64,000 nt of DNA from CAWKGV01 sp963849305 (lineage in GTDB: Bacteria; Pseudomonadota; Alphaproteobacteria; Acetobacterales; Acetobacteraceae). The notes beneath the pieces are model-generated. The model did no database searches. It worked only from the letters and a program-made list of their open reading frames with translations, and had not been told where the DNA came from. The stretch is taken from assembly GCA_963849305.1 (NCBI GenBank), contig CAWKGV010000022.1:310001-374000 (forward strand), given 5' to 3'. Positions 27,210-35,165 of this stretch are shown piece after piece. Within the stretch, counting starts at the first letter, position 1. Every line of letters begins with the position of its first letter. The position numbers and the translations under genes are program-made.

Positions 27210-28192
27210 GGGGCGGTATCCGGTGAGGCCGTGGCGCCCGGTGCGGCGAGGCGCTCGATGGCACGCAGGCGGGCGCCGCGCGCGCGCGGATTGGCGGCGG
27301 CTTCGGCGCTGCTCGGCCGCAGCGGCTTGCCCGTGAGCAGGCGAAAACGGGCCATTTGCCTGGAACCTGGTCCCGGGATAGCCAGTCCGCGCGGATCATG
27401 ACGGGACGGCGCGGGGGCACGCCCGGCGGCCTCGCCCATGAACCGCTTCACGATCCGGTCTTCCAGCGAATGGAACGAGACCACGATCAGCCGGCCGCCA
27501 GGGCCGAGCAGCCGGGCCGCCTGATCGAGCGCCCGCTCGATCTCGCCCAGCTCGTCGTTCACCTTGATCCGAAGCGCCTGGAAGCTGCGGGTAGCCGGGT
27601 CGATGCCCGAGCGATCGGGCGGCAGCACGCGGCGTATGACGCGGGCAAGCTCGCCCGTGGTGCGCAACGGTGCGGCGGCGCGGGCGGCGACGATGGCGCG
27701 CGCGATACGGCGGGCGGCGCGCTCCTCCCCCAACTCGTGCAGCAAGTCGGCCAGCTCCCGCTCCGTCAGCCGGTTGACGAGGTCCGCCGCGCTCGGTCCC
27801 GCGCGGCTCATGCGCATGTCGAGCGGGCCGTCGGCGCGGAACGAGAAGCCCCGCGCCGGCTCGTCGAGCTGGAACGAGGAGACGCCGAGATCGAGCACGA
27901 CCCCATCGAGCGCGGACACGCCGCGCGCGGCGAGCAACGCCAACATCTCGCCAAAGGCGCCGTGGATGAAGTGCAGCCGGCCGGGGAAGCTCGCGGCGAG
28001 GCCCGCGCCGCGAGCGATCGCGTCGGGATCGCGGTCGATCGCCCAGACGGTGCAGCACGCCGCTTCCAGGATCGCGGCCGCGTGACCTCCGCCGCCGAAC
28101 GTGCCGTCGAGATAGACGCCGCCATTGCGCGGCGCGAGATGGCCGAGCATTTCGCCCAGCATGACGGACACATGGCGGGGCTCCCCGGTCAT
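27206..28192 (-). CDS. rsmH: 16S rRNA (cytosine(1402)-N(4))-methyltransferase
   Basis: RsmH (MraW) methylates C1402 of 16S rRNA. The 328-residue protein has the N-terminal HVSVMLGEML, the SAM-binding YLDGTFGGGGHAAAIL (about residues 27-42), VLDLGVSSFQLDEPARGFSF, and the C-terminal GGRLIVVSFHSLEDRIVKRF with KPLRPS. These are all diagnostic. The start ATG at 28192 overlaps the mraZ stop (ATGA), the normal arrangement at the head of a dcw cluster. Confidence 0.97.
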   Translation of the reverse strand: MTGEPRHVSVMLGEMLGHLAPRNGGVYLDGTFGGGGHAAAILEAACCTVWAIDRDPDAIARGAGLAASFPGRLHFIHGAFGEMLALLAARGVSALDGVVLDLGVSSFQLDEPARGFSFRADGPLDMRMSRAGPSAADLVNRLTERELADLLHELGEERAARRIARAIVAARAAAPLRTTGELARVIRRVLPPDRSGIDPATRSFQALRIKVNDELGEIERALDQAARLLGPGGRLIVVSFHSLEDRIVKRFMGEAAGRAPAPSRHDPRGLAIPGPGSRQMARFRLLTGKPLRPSSAEAAANPRARGARLRAIERLAAPGATASPDTAP

Positions 28193-28668
28193 GCGGCCGA
28201 CGCCCCGGGCAGTGTCAGGCCGCGAACGCGGGCACGCTCGCGTGCCTCGGTACGGCGGCGCTCGGCCGCTGCCGGCTCCCAGATCTGGAATCTGCGCCCC
28301 AATCCCATGAACACCACCGCGTCCCCAAGGCCCGCATGGGCGATCAGTGTATCCGGCAGGACGATTCGTCCCTCCTTGTCGGTCTCTACCGGATAGGCGT
28401 CGGCGTAGAGGGCGCTGGCAAGGTCGTCGTGCTCCTCGCTGAACAGGTTGAGCCGGTTCAGCGGCTCGGCCAGCGCGTGGAACTCCGCCGCCGGCCAGGC
28501 CTCGATGCAGCGGTGCTGGTGCGAGGGCCGCAGCACCAGTTGGGCGGCGCCATTGGTCTCGGCGACTGGCTGGGTGGCCTGGCGCAGCGCGGCACGGAAC
28601 GGCGCCGGGACCGAGACGCGGCCCTTGGCGTCGAGCCGGTTCTGGTGGGTGCCGAGGAAATGGGTCAT
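28189..28668 (-). CDS. mraZ: Transcriptional regulator MraZ
   Basis: MraZ is the SpoVT-AbrB-fold repressor that binds tandem TGGG boxes before its own operon. The 159-residue protein has two related half-domains: FLGTHQNRLDAKGRVSVPAP (N-terminal) and ADAYPVETDKEGRIVLPDTL (C-terminal), each with the DxxGR core. The start ATG at 28668 is the first conserved residue. It is the first gene of the dcw operon. The TGGG boxes at 28752-28785 lie 84-117 bases upstream and probably mediate autoregulation. Confidence 0.96.
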   Translation of the reverse strand: MTHFLGTHQNRLDAKGRVSVPAPFRAALRQATQPVAETNGAAQLVLRPSHQHRCIEAWPAAEFHALAEPLNRLNLFSEEHDDLASALYADAYPVETDKEGRIVLPDTLIAHAGLGDAVVFMGLGRRFQIWEPAAAERRRTEARERARVRGLTLPGASAA

Positions 28669-28751
28669 CCGACCCGCCGCCCTTCGCGCTGGTTCCATTG
28701 GGCCAGTGCCCAACGGCCCTCGTTCGACGGACCCCGCTCGCTCCGCGTTCT

Positions 28752-28785
28752 TGGGAGGTCATGGGATATCATGGGCGATCATGGG
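28752..28785 (+). promoter_or_regulatory. Probable MraZ operator: four TGGG boxes at exact 10-bp spacing
   Basis: TGGG occurs at 28752, 28762, 28772 and 28782 on the plus strand. The last three lie in near-identical ATGGG(A/C)NATC-type units. MraZ is known in E. coli to bind TGGGN repeats spaced by five bases, i.e. a 10-bp period, which matches. The boxes overlap the proposed -35/-10 region of mraZ. They read on the strand opposite to the gene. Confidence 0.75.
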
Positions 28786-28791
28786 CGTCAA
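28763..28791 (-). promoter_or_regulatory. Candidate promoter of the dcw operon
   Basis: On the minus strand TTGACG (28791-28786) is followed after 17 bases by TATCCC (28768-28763), a good -35 and a weak -10. The element is embedded in the TGGG boxes, which would suit repression by MraZ. The remaining bases up to the mraZ start hold no other gene. Confidence 0.4.
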
Positions 28792-29030
28792 AGCTTTTGC
28801 CCGGAGTTCTCATCGTTTTCCACGGGATTTCGTTCCGGAGAACGCATGTGTAGGTCGAGCGATCGTGACCACGCCAAAGAATTCCGTGGGCTTCCTTCGG
28901 TCATCCTCGGCGAAGGTCACGGCTTGCTTCGGTGCCGGGAGAAAGTCGTGGCTGCTCGGCCGTAGCCTGTCTTCGGGCTAAACCCGTGGGCCGAGCATCA
29001 CAACGAAACCAGACTAAAATCGTGGGTATC

Positions 29031-29458
29031 GGTGCCAGACGGCCTGTAAGCCGGGTTCTGTCCGCGCCGTAGCAAGTCGCCTTGCCGGCGCGGGACGGCC
29101 ATTCCTCTGCGACGCGCCTCGCGGCGCGCCTCGCGCGACCAACCCGGGCGGCGGGGCGGGAACGCCCTCGCATCTCCCGTCTCGCGACGGGTCAGCCGGC
29201 CGCCCCTATTCGGTCTTGCTCCCGGTGGGGTTTACCGTGCCGCCGCCGTTGCCGGAGGCGCGGTGCGCTCTTGCCGCACCGTTTCACCCTTGCCCGCGGG
29301 GCCGAGAGCCTTGCGCGGGCGGTTTGTTTTCTGTGGCACTTTCCCTAGGGTCGCCCCCGCCGGCCGTTAGCCGGCACCGCGTTCCCGTGGAGCCCGGACT
29401 TTCCTCCGACCCTCGGGTGAGACCCGAAGACCGGCGGCCGTCCGGCCGTCTGGCGCCG
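29031..29458 (-). ncRNA. rnpB: RNase P RNA, bacterial type A
   Basis: This RNA is the catalytic subunit of RNase P, which trims tRNA 5' leaders. Read on the minus strand, the 5' and 3' ends pair as a P1 helix: GCGCCAGACGGCC (29457-29445) with GGCCGTCTGGCAC (29044-29032). Inside are the universally conserved GAGGAAAGTCCGGGCTCC (P4/CR-I), CCACAGAAAACAAACCGCC (CR-II/III region), GGTAAGGGTGAAAC and the 3' AGAACCCGGCTTACAGGCC. The length of about 428 bases is normal for an alphaproteobacterium. Several open frames over this region are artefacts. Confidence 0.96.
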
Positions 29459-29461
29459 CGG

Positions 29462-29489
29462 ACATGACGGGTCGTGGGCGGCGCGTCAA
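29462..29489 (-). promoter_or_regulatory. Candidate sigma-70 promoter of rnpB
   Basis: TTGACG (29489-29484) is separated by 16 bases from TCATGT (29467-29462) on the minus strand. Transcription would begin 4 to 7 bases further on, exactly at the 5' end of the P1 helix of RNase P RNA. Confidence 0.55.
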
Positions 29490-29577
29490 GTCGTCCACGA
29501 GGCCCGACCGATGCTAGACTTTCTTGATTGGTCTATTCTCGACGTGAGCCATCAGCCGGCGGCGACAGGGAGATGCC

Positions 29578-29883
29578 ATGTTCATCAGCATTCGGAATTA
29601 CACCGTGCGCGGCGGCTCCGTTCCCGAGCTTGCCCGGCGCGTGCGGCAAAGCTTCGCGCCCATGCTCAAGCAGCAGCACGGTTTTCGGGGCTACTACCTG
29701 CTCGACGGCGGGCCGGAGACCCTGGTCACGATCACTATCTTCGATAGCCGGGATCAGGCGCTCGCCTCCAATGAGCGGGCGGCGAGCTGGGTGCGCAATA
29801 ATGTTCTCGAATTTACTCGGGGGTTGCCCGAGGTCGTGGTGGGCGATGCCCTGATCGCCGAGACTTCGTCGCAGGCTGATTGA
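29578..29883 (+). CDS. Antibiotic biosynthesis monooxygenase-like (dimeric alpha-beta barrel) protein
   Basis: A protein of 101 residues, MFISIRNYTVRGGSVPELARR, with the strand-helix-strand pattern of the ABM/ferredoxin-like dimeric barrels. A central GFRGYYLLDGGPETLVTITIFDS is typical of the many small stand-alone members. Known relatives are quinol or heme monooxygenases, but most such proteins have no proven reaction. It stands alone downstream of rnpB, divergent from it. Confidence 0.65.
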   Translation: MFISIRNYTVRGGSVPELARRVRQSFAPMLKQQHGFRGYYLLDGGPETLVTITIFDSRDQALASNERAASWVRNNVLEFTRGLPEVVVGDALIAETSSQAD

Positions 29884-30066
29884 TTCGGCGCACGCGCCAA
29901 CGGAAGTGAGGCGATTGTCGCCTGCCCGCCCGCGACTGCCTTCGTCATCCTGGAGAAGGCGCCCCGAACGGACGGGGTCTGCTGCACATTGAGTTGAAGT
30001 CGGAAGGATGGACCCAACATTGCGCTTACTGATATTATTGCTGTTAGATAAGCATCTGGCCCGACA

Positions 30067-31275
30067 ATGTCGTTTGCGCGTCAGTCTCCCGCGTTGGCGG
30101 GGACATCATCAAAGTTGTCCGCGCGGATGTTGCCGGGGGGCGGCCGCTTCGCCGGTCTGGAGCTAGGCAGGGGGCTGGCCGCGCTCTTCGTCGCCGTTGC
30201 ACATGCCGCCATGTTCACGGCGCAGGAACTCCAGCGCGCCGGCGTAAGGGACGCGAACGCGGCATTGCCCGGCGGCGGCCGGCTGATCAACCTCGTGTGC
30301 GGTGTCGATTTTTTCTTCGTGCTCAGCGGGTTCATCATCACCTACGTCCACTGGAAGGACATCGGCACGCCGAACCGCATCGGCAATTACCTGACCCAGC
30401 GCTTTACCCGCATCTACCCGGCCTATTGGGTGATCGTCCTGCCGCTGATTCTGGGATACCGACTTTTTCCAGGCGTCTCGTCAACCTACACGCCAAGCCT
30501 GTTGAGGGACCTCGCATCCGTTTTCTTGATTGGTATGCCCACCGACCCCGCCCTCGGTGTCGCCTGGACGCTGACGCACGAGATCCTATTCTATGCGATT
30601 TTCGCCGTAGCCATCCTGTCGCGCCGGATCGGCCTGATCGTGCTGTGCGCATGGACCGCTCTGATCATCGCCAATCTGGTCTTGGGCATTTCCGAGTTTC
30701 CGGCGAGCTTCGTATTCGCGTCATACAACTTGGAGTTCATTCTGGGCATCGGAGTGGCGCTGTTGTTTGTACGCCGCGCGATTCCCTGCCCCGCCTTGTT
30801 GCTGGCCGTCGGGCTGGCCGGCCTGACCGCCGGGCTCTGCGTACCTTCAGGGTCGATCACACAAGAGGGCTGGGGGCTATTCCACCTGTACTTCGCCGGG
30901 TGCTCGGCTCCGATCGTCGCCGGGGTGATCGAGCTGGAGCGTGCCGGTCGGCTGCGCCTGCCAAGGTTCGCGCTGTTCATGGGAACGGTCTCTTATTCTG
31001 TGTACCTTGTGCATACGGAGTTCGAGCCGCGCATCACCACCGCGTTGCATGTGCTGCACCTCCGGATACCACCCGCCTCTTTGCTGCTCGTGATGATGGT
31101 CTGCGCCGGCACACTGGCAGGTATCGCGTATGCTTACGGCATCGAACGGCCGCTGACCCGATGGGTCCGCACGCGCATGGCGCCGCGACCAGCGAGCCTG
31201 GAAAAGAGTCACTTGCCCGTGGTGGTTGCCCCGGCTTCCTTGCCGAGCAGTATTGTCGGAACCGGGGAAGCGTAA
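30067..31275 (+). CDS. Acyltransferase family 3 (OafA/YrhL-like) membrane protein
   Basis: A 402-residue membrane protein of the acyltransferase 3 family, which O-acylates surface sugars or other exported molecules. The N-terminal landmark is FAGLELGRGLAALFVAVAHA, with the conserved Arg and His; FFFVLSGFIITYVHW and the RFTRIYPAYWV motif follow. About ten hydrophobic segments end at IERPLTRWV, the usual C-terminus. There is no fused SGNH domain. The first ATG is at 30067; an ATG at 30127 would remove a non-conserved leader. No neighbour indicates the acceptor. Confidence 0.88.
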   Translation: MSFARQSPALAGTSSKLSARMLPGGGRFAGLELGRGLAALFVAVAHAAMFTAQELQRAGVRDANAALPGGGRLINLVCGVDFFFVLSGFIITYVHWKDIGTPNRIGNYLTQRFTRIYPAYWVIVLPLILGYRLFPGVSSTYTPSLLRDLASVFLIGMPTDPALGVAWTLTHEILFYAIFAVAILSRRIGLIVLCAWTALIIANLVLGISEFPASFVFASYNLEFILGIGVALLFVRRAIPCPALLLAVGLAGLTAGLCVPSGSITQEGWGLFHLYFAGCSAPIVAGVIELERAGRLRLPRFALFMGTVSYSVYLVHTEFEPRITTALHVLHLRIPPASLLLVMMVCAGTLAGIAYAYGIERPLTRWVRTRMAPRPASLEKSHLPVVVAPASLPSSIVGTGEA

Positions 31276-31328
31276 TCGGTGTGCCCAGATCCAGCCAGGA
31301 CCGGGCGGCCAAACATCGCAGGCCGACC

Positions 31329-32060
31329 TCAAGCGCGGAGCAGCCGCACCACTCCCAGGAGCCGCGCCAGTGTGCCCGCGTCAGCCTGGCCGGTGACCGC
31401 TTCGGGCCGCCAGTGCCGCTGGAAGGCGCGGAGCACGAGGGACAACGCCGGGTCGAGCGGACCTTCGGGGGCGACATCGTAGCCGATCTCGGCAAGAGCC
31501 CGGCGGACGTCGCGAAGGCTGGCGGCATCACGCACCGCCCCGCCGGTCCCAAGATCGGGAGCCTCGTCTGGCCAAAGCCCGACGCCGTTGCGCGCCAGGC
31601 CCTCCCAGTCGAATAGCTCGCCCGGGTCTTGCTTGCGGTCTGGCGCCACGTCGCTGTGCGCGACGATGTTGCGCGCCGAAATCGCATGGCGCGAGAGGAT
31701 GGAGAGGCACAAGTCGCACACGGCGGCGAGTTGCAGCACCGGGAACTCCCGATAGCCCCATTCATGGCCCGGGTTGACGATCTCGATGCCGATCGACCGC
31801 GCATTCAGCCCGACCTGGCCGCGCCAGAACGAGATGCCCGCATGGAACGCTCGACGCTCCTCAGGCACCAGCCGCAGCACCTCCCCGTCTTCGTCCACGA
31901 CGTAGTGCGATGAGACACCCGCCCGCGGGTCGCGCAGCCGGTCGATCGCTTCCCGCGCCGTGCGCATCCCAGTGTAGTGCAGGATCAGCATGTCGATTTG
32001 TGTGTCCGCCGGCCGCTCGTCGTGATTGGGGCTCGGCAGCTCGCGGACGTGAAGGTTCAC
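31329..32060 (-). CDS. ampD: N-acetylmuramoyl-L-alanine amidase (AmpD-like)
   Basis: A 243-residue amidase_2 protein followed by a short C-terminal peptidoglycan-binding-like helix bundle (AFQRHWRPEAVTGQADAGTL). The zinc ligands are the His in LILHYTGM (about residue 28), the His of FHAG and the VAHSDVAPDRKQDPGELFDW block. AmpD cleaves anhydromuropeptides during cell-wall recycling in the cytoplasm; no signal peptide is present, in keeping with that. The start is a GTG at 32060 that coincides with the stop codon of the outermost djlA-end copy in the tandem array. It was therefore probably coupled to djlA translation (GTGA) before the array expanded. Confidence 0.9.
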   Translation of the reverse strand: MNLHVRELPSPNHDERPADTQIDMLILHYTGMRTAREAIDRLRDPRAGVSSHYVVDEDGEVLRLVPEERRAFHAGISFWRGQVGLNARSIGIEIVNPGHEWGYREFPVLQLAAVCDLCLSILSRHAISARNIVAHSDVAPDRKQDPGELFDWEGLARNGVGLWPDEAPDLGTGGAVRDAASLRDVRRALAEIGYDVAPEGPLDPALSLVLRAFQRHWRPEAVTGQADAGTLARLLGVVRLLRA

Positions 32061-32417
32061 AGTCTCCGCTCGCGCTTGATGCGGTCCCCGAAGCCCGCGA
32101 TTGCGCGGACGCCTTCAACCGAGATGCGTGGGACCGCCGTCACAAGCGCCGCTCGCGCTTGATGCGGTCCCCGAAGCCCCTGCTTGCGCGGGCGTCTTGA
32201 ACGGAGATGCGTGGGACCGCCGTCACAAGCGCCGCTCGCGCTTGATGCGGTCCCCGAAGCCCCTGCTTGCGCGGGCGTCTTGAACGGAGATGCGTGGGAC
32301 CGCCGTCACAAGCGCCGCTCGCGCTTGATGCGGTCCCCGAAGCCCCTGCTTGCGCGGGCGTCTTGAACGGAGATGCGTGGGACCGCCGTCACAAGCGCCG
32401 CTCGCGCTTGATGCGGT
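32061..32417. repeat. 83-bp tandem repeat array derived from the djlA 3' end
   Basis: The marker CTTGATGCGGTCCC recurs at 32075, 32158, 32241, 32324 and 32407, a constant 83-bp period giving four full units. Three are almost identical; the one nearest ampD is diverged. On the minus strand each unit carries the last codons and stop of djlA (DRIKRERRL, TGA). About 45 bases then follow, bounded by GCGGTCCC and GGGACCGC, which can pair. The copy next to ampD spells the same amino acids with different codons (CGG AGA CTG against CGG CGC TTG). Confidence 0.9.
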
Positions 32418-33171
32418 CCCACGCGGCGTTGATGCGGGCGACCTTGTCGCTGGCGCGGGCGATGAACTCGGCGGGCACGCCGCGCGCGGCCAGCGTGTCC
32501 GGGTGGTTCTCGCGCATCAGCTTCTTCCAGGCGGCGTGCAACTCCGCCGCCGTCGCCGCACGCGGCACGCCCAGCAAGACATACGGATCGGGCTCGTCGC
32601 TGACCGACTGGCGGGGCGATGCGCCGCGGGCGCGATCCCAGGAGAGCTGGTCGAGGCCGAACGCGCGATGCACGCGCGAGAGGAACTCGTGCTCGAGCTG
32701 GTTCACCGCTCCATCGGCACGCGCGATCGCGAACAGCGCCGCCAGCACGTCCTCCAGCATCCCGCGATTGTCGGCGAAGCTCTCCCCGAGCTGGGTGGCG
32801 TAGCTCTCGAACCGGTCGGCGCTGTCGCGCGCCTGGTCGAACAGCCGGCCGATGTCGTGCATCGCCTCCGGGGGAATGCGGAACTGGCGCTTGAAGGTAT
32901 CGATCTCCTCGCGCTTCACCGGCCCGTCGCACTTGGCGAGCTTGGCGGCGAGCACCACCACGCAGATGGCGAACAATTGGTCCTTCCGCCCGAACAGGGC
33001 GGCGACTTGGGCCGGGCTGAACAGCGGGTCGGTGCCCCCGAACGGCAGGCGCATATTGGGCACCGCCCCATTGTCGGCGGCGTGCCCGAGGGCGGCGCCG
33101 AACACCGCGCCCATCGGCCCGCCCATGGCAAAGCCCGCTACCCCGCCGAGAATTTTGCCCCAATAGCCCAT
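32389..33171 (-). CDS. DjlA-like protein: TerB-type N-domain plus C-terminal J domain
   Basis: A 260-residue protein. The N-terminus MGYWGKILGGVAGFAMGGPMG is a glycine-rich hydrophobic segment as in DjlA, which anchors to the inner membrane. A TerB-like helical domain follows (about residues 60-180, FAICVVVLAAKLAKCDGPVK), then a J domain (about 195-260, PYVLLGVPRAATAAELHAAW) with the HPD motif in ENHPDTLAARG. J domains stimulate the ATPase of DnaK; DjlA-type proteins are linked to envelope stress. The ATG at 33171 fits the DjlA N-terminus. Its last codons have been copied into the tandem array that separates it from ampD. Confidence 0.87.
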   Translation of the reverse strand: MGYWGKILGGVAGFAMGGPMGAVFGAALGHAADNGAVPNMRLPFGGTDPLFSPAQVAALFGRKDQLFAICVVVLAAKLAKCDGPVKREEIDTFKRQFRIPPEAMHDIGRLFDQARDSADRFESYATQLGESFADNRGMLEDVLAALFAIARADGAVNQLEHEFLSRVHRAFGLDQLSWDRARGASPRQSVSDEPDPYVLLGVPRAATAAELHAAWKKLMRENHPDTLAARGVPAEFIARASDKVARINAAWDRIKRERRL

Positions 33172-33313
33172 GCCCGCCCCATACCATGCAGAGGTTGACA
33201 CGAGCAAAACACGCCGCGCGAGACTTGCCGGCCGTGCTACTTGATGAGCACGGGATCGGCGAGCGGGGAATAGAACCCCGGCGCGCGGCGTCTCGTAGCT
33301 GGGGGGACGCCAG

Positions 33314-33961
33314 ATGTGGGGCATCCGCGCGAAGACTTGGAGCGAACCGATTGCTTCCTGTAATGCCCTCGCCCGGCACGCGCTGGTATGCCTGGCCCTG
33401 GCGGGCCTGTGCGCGCCGGCGGCCGGCCGCGCCGAACAGCTCTATTCGATCGACCAGCGTGTGGGCGACATCGCGTTCAGCGTCGGCCATCTCGGCTTGT
33501 TCCGCTCGGAAGGCGAATTCCGCCGCTTCGATGGTCGGCTGACGATCGATCTTGCGCGTCCCGATCGGACCAAGATCGCGGTGGAGGTGGCGGCCGGCTC
33601 GGTGGACATGGCGTGGCAGGACGCGGCGGCGATGCTGCGCTCGCCCGACTTCTTCGACGTGGCGCACTATCCAGAGGTGCGCTTCCGTAGCACCGCAGTG
33701 GAGCCGCTCACGCCCGGCCGCTACCGGGTCCGGGGGCTACTGGAAATCCGCGGCATCACCCAGCCGTTGGTGCTCGATGCCAGGTTGGTCGGGCGGCATG
33801 TGGATCGGGAACGGAAGGCCGAGATCGCCGATTTCGTCGTTTCCGGCGAATTGCGGCGCTCCGCCTTCGGGATGACCGCCGACGCGATCTTTATTTCCGA
33901 TATTGTCCGGCTGACGATCAATGCCCGTATCCAGCTCGACACGAGGTCCGGTGGCGGTTGA
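33314..33961 (+). CDS. Secreted YceI family protein
   Basis: A 215-residue lipocalin-fold protein of the YceI family, which bind polyisoprenoids in the periplasm. A signal peptide covers about residues 1-40 (LVCLALAGLCAPAAGRA). The family pattern follows: YSIDQRVGDIAFSVGHLGLF, the SVDMAWQDAAAMLRSPDFFD block, FRSTAVEPLTPGRYRVRGLLEIRGITQPL and FVVSGELRRSAFGM. The upstream in-frame start could be a few codons later than the ATG at 33314. It overlaps the cytochrome b561 gene, a pairing found in many proteobacteria. Confidence 0.88.
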   Translation: MWGIRAKTWSEPIASCNALARHALVCLALAGLCAPAAGRAEQLYSIDQRVGDIAFSVGHLGLFRSEGEFRRFDGRLTIDLARPDRTKIAVEVAAGSVDMAWQDAAAMLRSPDFFDVAHYPEVRFRSTAVEPLTPGRYRVRGLLEIRGITQPLVLDARLVGRHVDRERKAEIADFVVSGELRRSAFGMTADAIFISDIVRLTINARIQLDTRSGGG

Positions 33962-34500
33962 CCCGACGCAGGGCTGGAGCGCGGCGCAGCGGCGGCTGCA
34001 CTGGTGGACCGCCGGTACTCGTGCTGGCCGCCTTTCCGCTCGGCTGGCTGATGGTCGGCGTGCCGGCAAGCGAGCTGTTGGCGAAGTTCCTTCTGTATCA
34101 GTTGCACAAGACGCTCGGCTTGACCGTGTTCGCCTTGGCGGTAGCGCGTCTGGTGATGCGCGGAGCGCGCGGGCGGGCGATGTGGGATACGGAGCTCCCG
34201 GAATGGCAGCGGCAGGCGGCAGCCGCCGTGCATGGGCTGCTTTACGCACTGCTGGTAATCGTGCCGGTGCTTGGCTACCTGACCGCCGCCACCGCGCCGG
34301 CCCGGGTGCCGACCCTGTTCCTCGGCGTTGTCCCAATCCCGCACATCGTTGGCACCAATGCCACGTGGTTCGGTATTCTGCGGCAGATTCACCGCGCGGC
34401 TGCGAGCCTGCTCGTAGCGACCGCGCTCGGGCACGCGGCGGCGGCGGTTCACAATCACCGGCTGGGCCGGGCCACGCTGGTCCGGATGTGGCGGGCTTAG
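33951..34500 (+). pseudogene. Cytochrome b561, frameshifted near its N-terminus
   Basis: This would be a di-heme b561-type membrane electron carrier of about 180 residues. From the GTG at 33951 the frame reads VAVDPTQGWSAAQRRLHWWT and then runs out of frame. From about 34015 the next frame continues LVLAAFPLGWLMVGVPASEL, LYQLHKTLGLTVFALAVARL, AAAVHGLLYALLVIVPVLGY and IHRAAASLLVATALGHAAAA, carrying the expected heme histidines and four membrane helices. Dropping one G from GCCGGTACTC (34011-34020) joins the halves. YceI and b561 genes are often paired, so an intact gene was expected. The gene ends in convergent overlap with the VOC gene. Confidence 0.82.
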
Positions 34501-35063
34501 GCGCGCGGCGGCGTGCGGCCCTGCAACGTGGTGTCCTGCCCGCGCACCGGGTCGGCGATCGCCTGCTCCAGACTGTTCGCCCCCTTCCATTCGTGCGCCG
34601 GCCGCGCCCGTCCGTCGCTGCCGATCTGATCGATGCCCCAGTAGATCTCCAGCCGGTGGCCGTCGGGGTCGCGGAACTCCACCGCGATCTGGCAACCGGC
34701 GCGGCGGCGCCCGTCGAAGTCGATCGGCACGTCGTGCCGCCGCAGGTGCTCGCGCACCCGCACCACTTCGTCGAGCGTGGCCACCGCGAACGCCATGTGA
34801 TGCAGGCCGGCATTGGCGAGCGCCTCGGCCTCGGCGCGGAACAGGGCGATGCCGTGGTGATCGGTGTTGCAGCGCAAGAACACTGCGCCGCCGGGGATCA
34901 TGTCGTCGCCGTAGACGTCCGAGACCTGGAACCCGAGCACTTCGGTATAGAAGCGCGCGGACCGCTCCAGGTCGCGCACATGGAGTGCAATGTGGCCGAT
35001 CTTGGTAATGCGGAACGGCAGGCCAGCGGGTCGGCTCAATTGGCTGATCGCGTCTTGGGTCAT
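34497..35063 (-). CDS. VOC family (glyoxalase/extradiol dioxygenase-like) protein
   Basis: A 188-residue vicinal-oxygen-chelate protein. The first beta-alpha-beta-beta-beta module begins KIGHIALHVRDLERSARFYT and gives a potential metal His. The second module has LHHMAFAVATLDEV, with another His, and ends in FRDPDGHRLEIYW, with a Glu, the usual third ligand. The pattern resembles catechol 2,3-dioxygenase-like members. The substrate is unknown. A short polar tail follows the domain. The stop overlaps the cytochrome b561 stop on the other strand. Confidence 0.82.
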   Translation of the reverse strand: MTQDAISQLSRPAGLPFRITKIGHIALHVRDLERSARFYTEVLGFQVSDVYGDDMIPGGAVFLRCNTDHHGIALFRAEAEALANAGLHHMAFAVATLDEVVRVREHLRRHDVPIDFDGRRRAGCQIAVEFRDPDGHRLEIYWGIDQIGSDGRARPAHEWKGANSLEQAIADPVRGQDTTLQGRTPPRA

Positions 35064-35165
35064 GACGGGCTCCCCGGCTGGTCATCCAAGAGTAGCCGGC
35101 CTGCCGTGCTGCGGAAAGCGCTCCCCTGTTGGCCGACGCGAAGGCGGTGTCCGCCTACTTGCCGC

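Noticed and set aside
28752..28785. Iterons of a replication origin
   Set aside because: Four short repeats at 10-bp spacing directly before mraZ fit the known MraZ target better; no Rep gene or DnaA boxes were seen.
29082..29348. Open frames on both strands across 28901-29467
   Set aside because: They lie over the RNase P RNA gene, whose conserved helices and motifs explain the sequence; the translations are low-complexity.
32061..32417. CRISPR array
   Set aside because: The units are directly adjacent at 83 bp with no unique spacers, and they contain the end of djlA. It is a tandem duplication.
33255..33300. Possible tRNA on the minus strand
   Set aside because: A CGGGG-TTCTATT-CCCCG stem-loop resembles a T arm, but no acceptor, D or anticodon arms pair with it and the T loop lacks the conserved purine.
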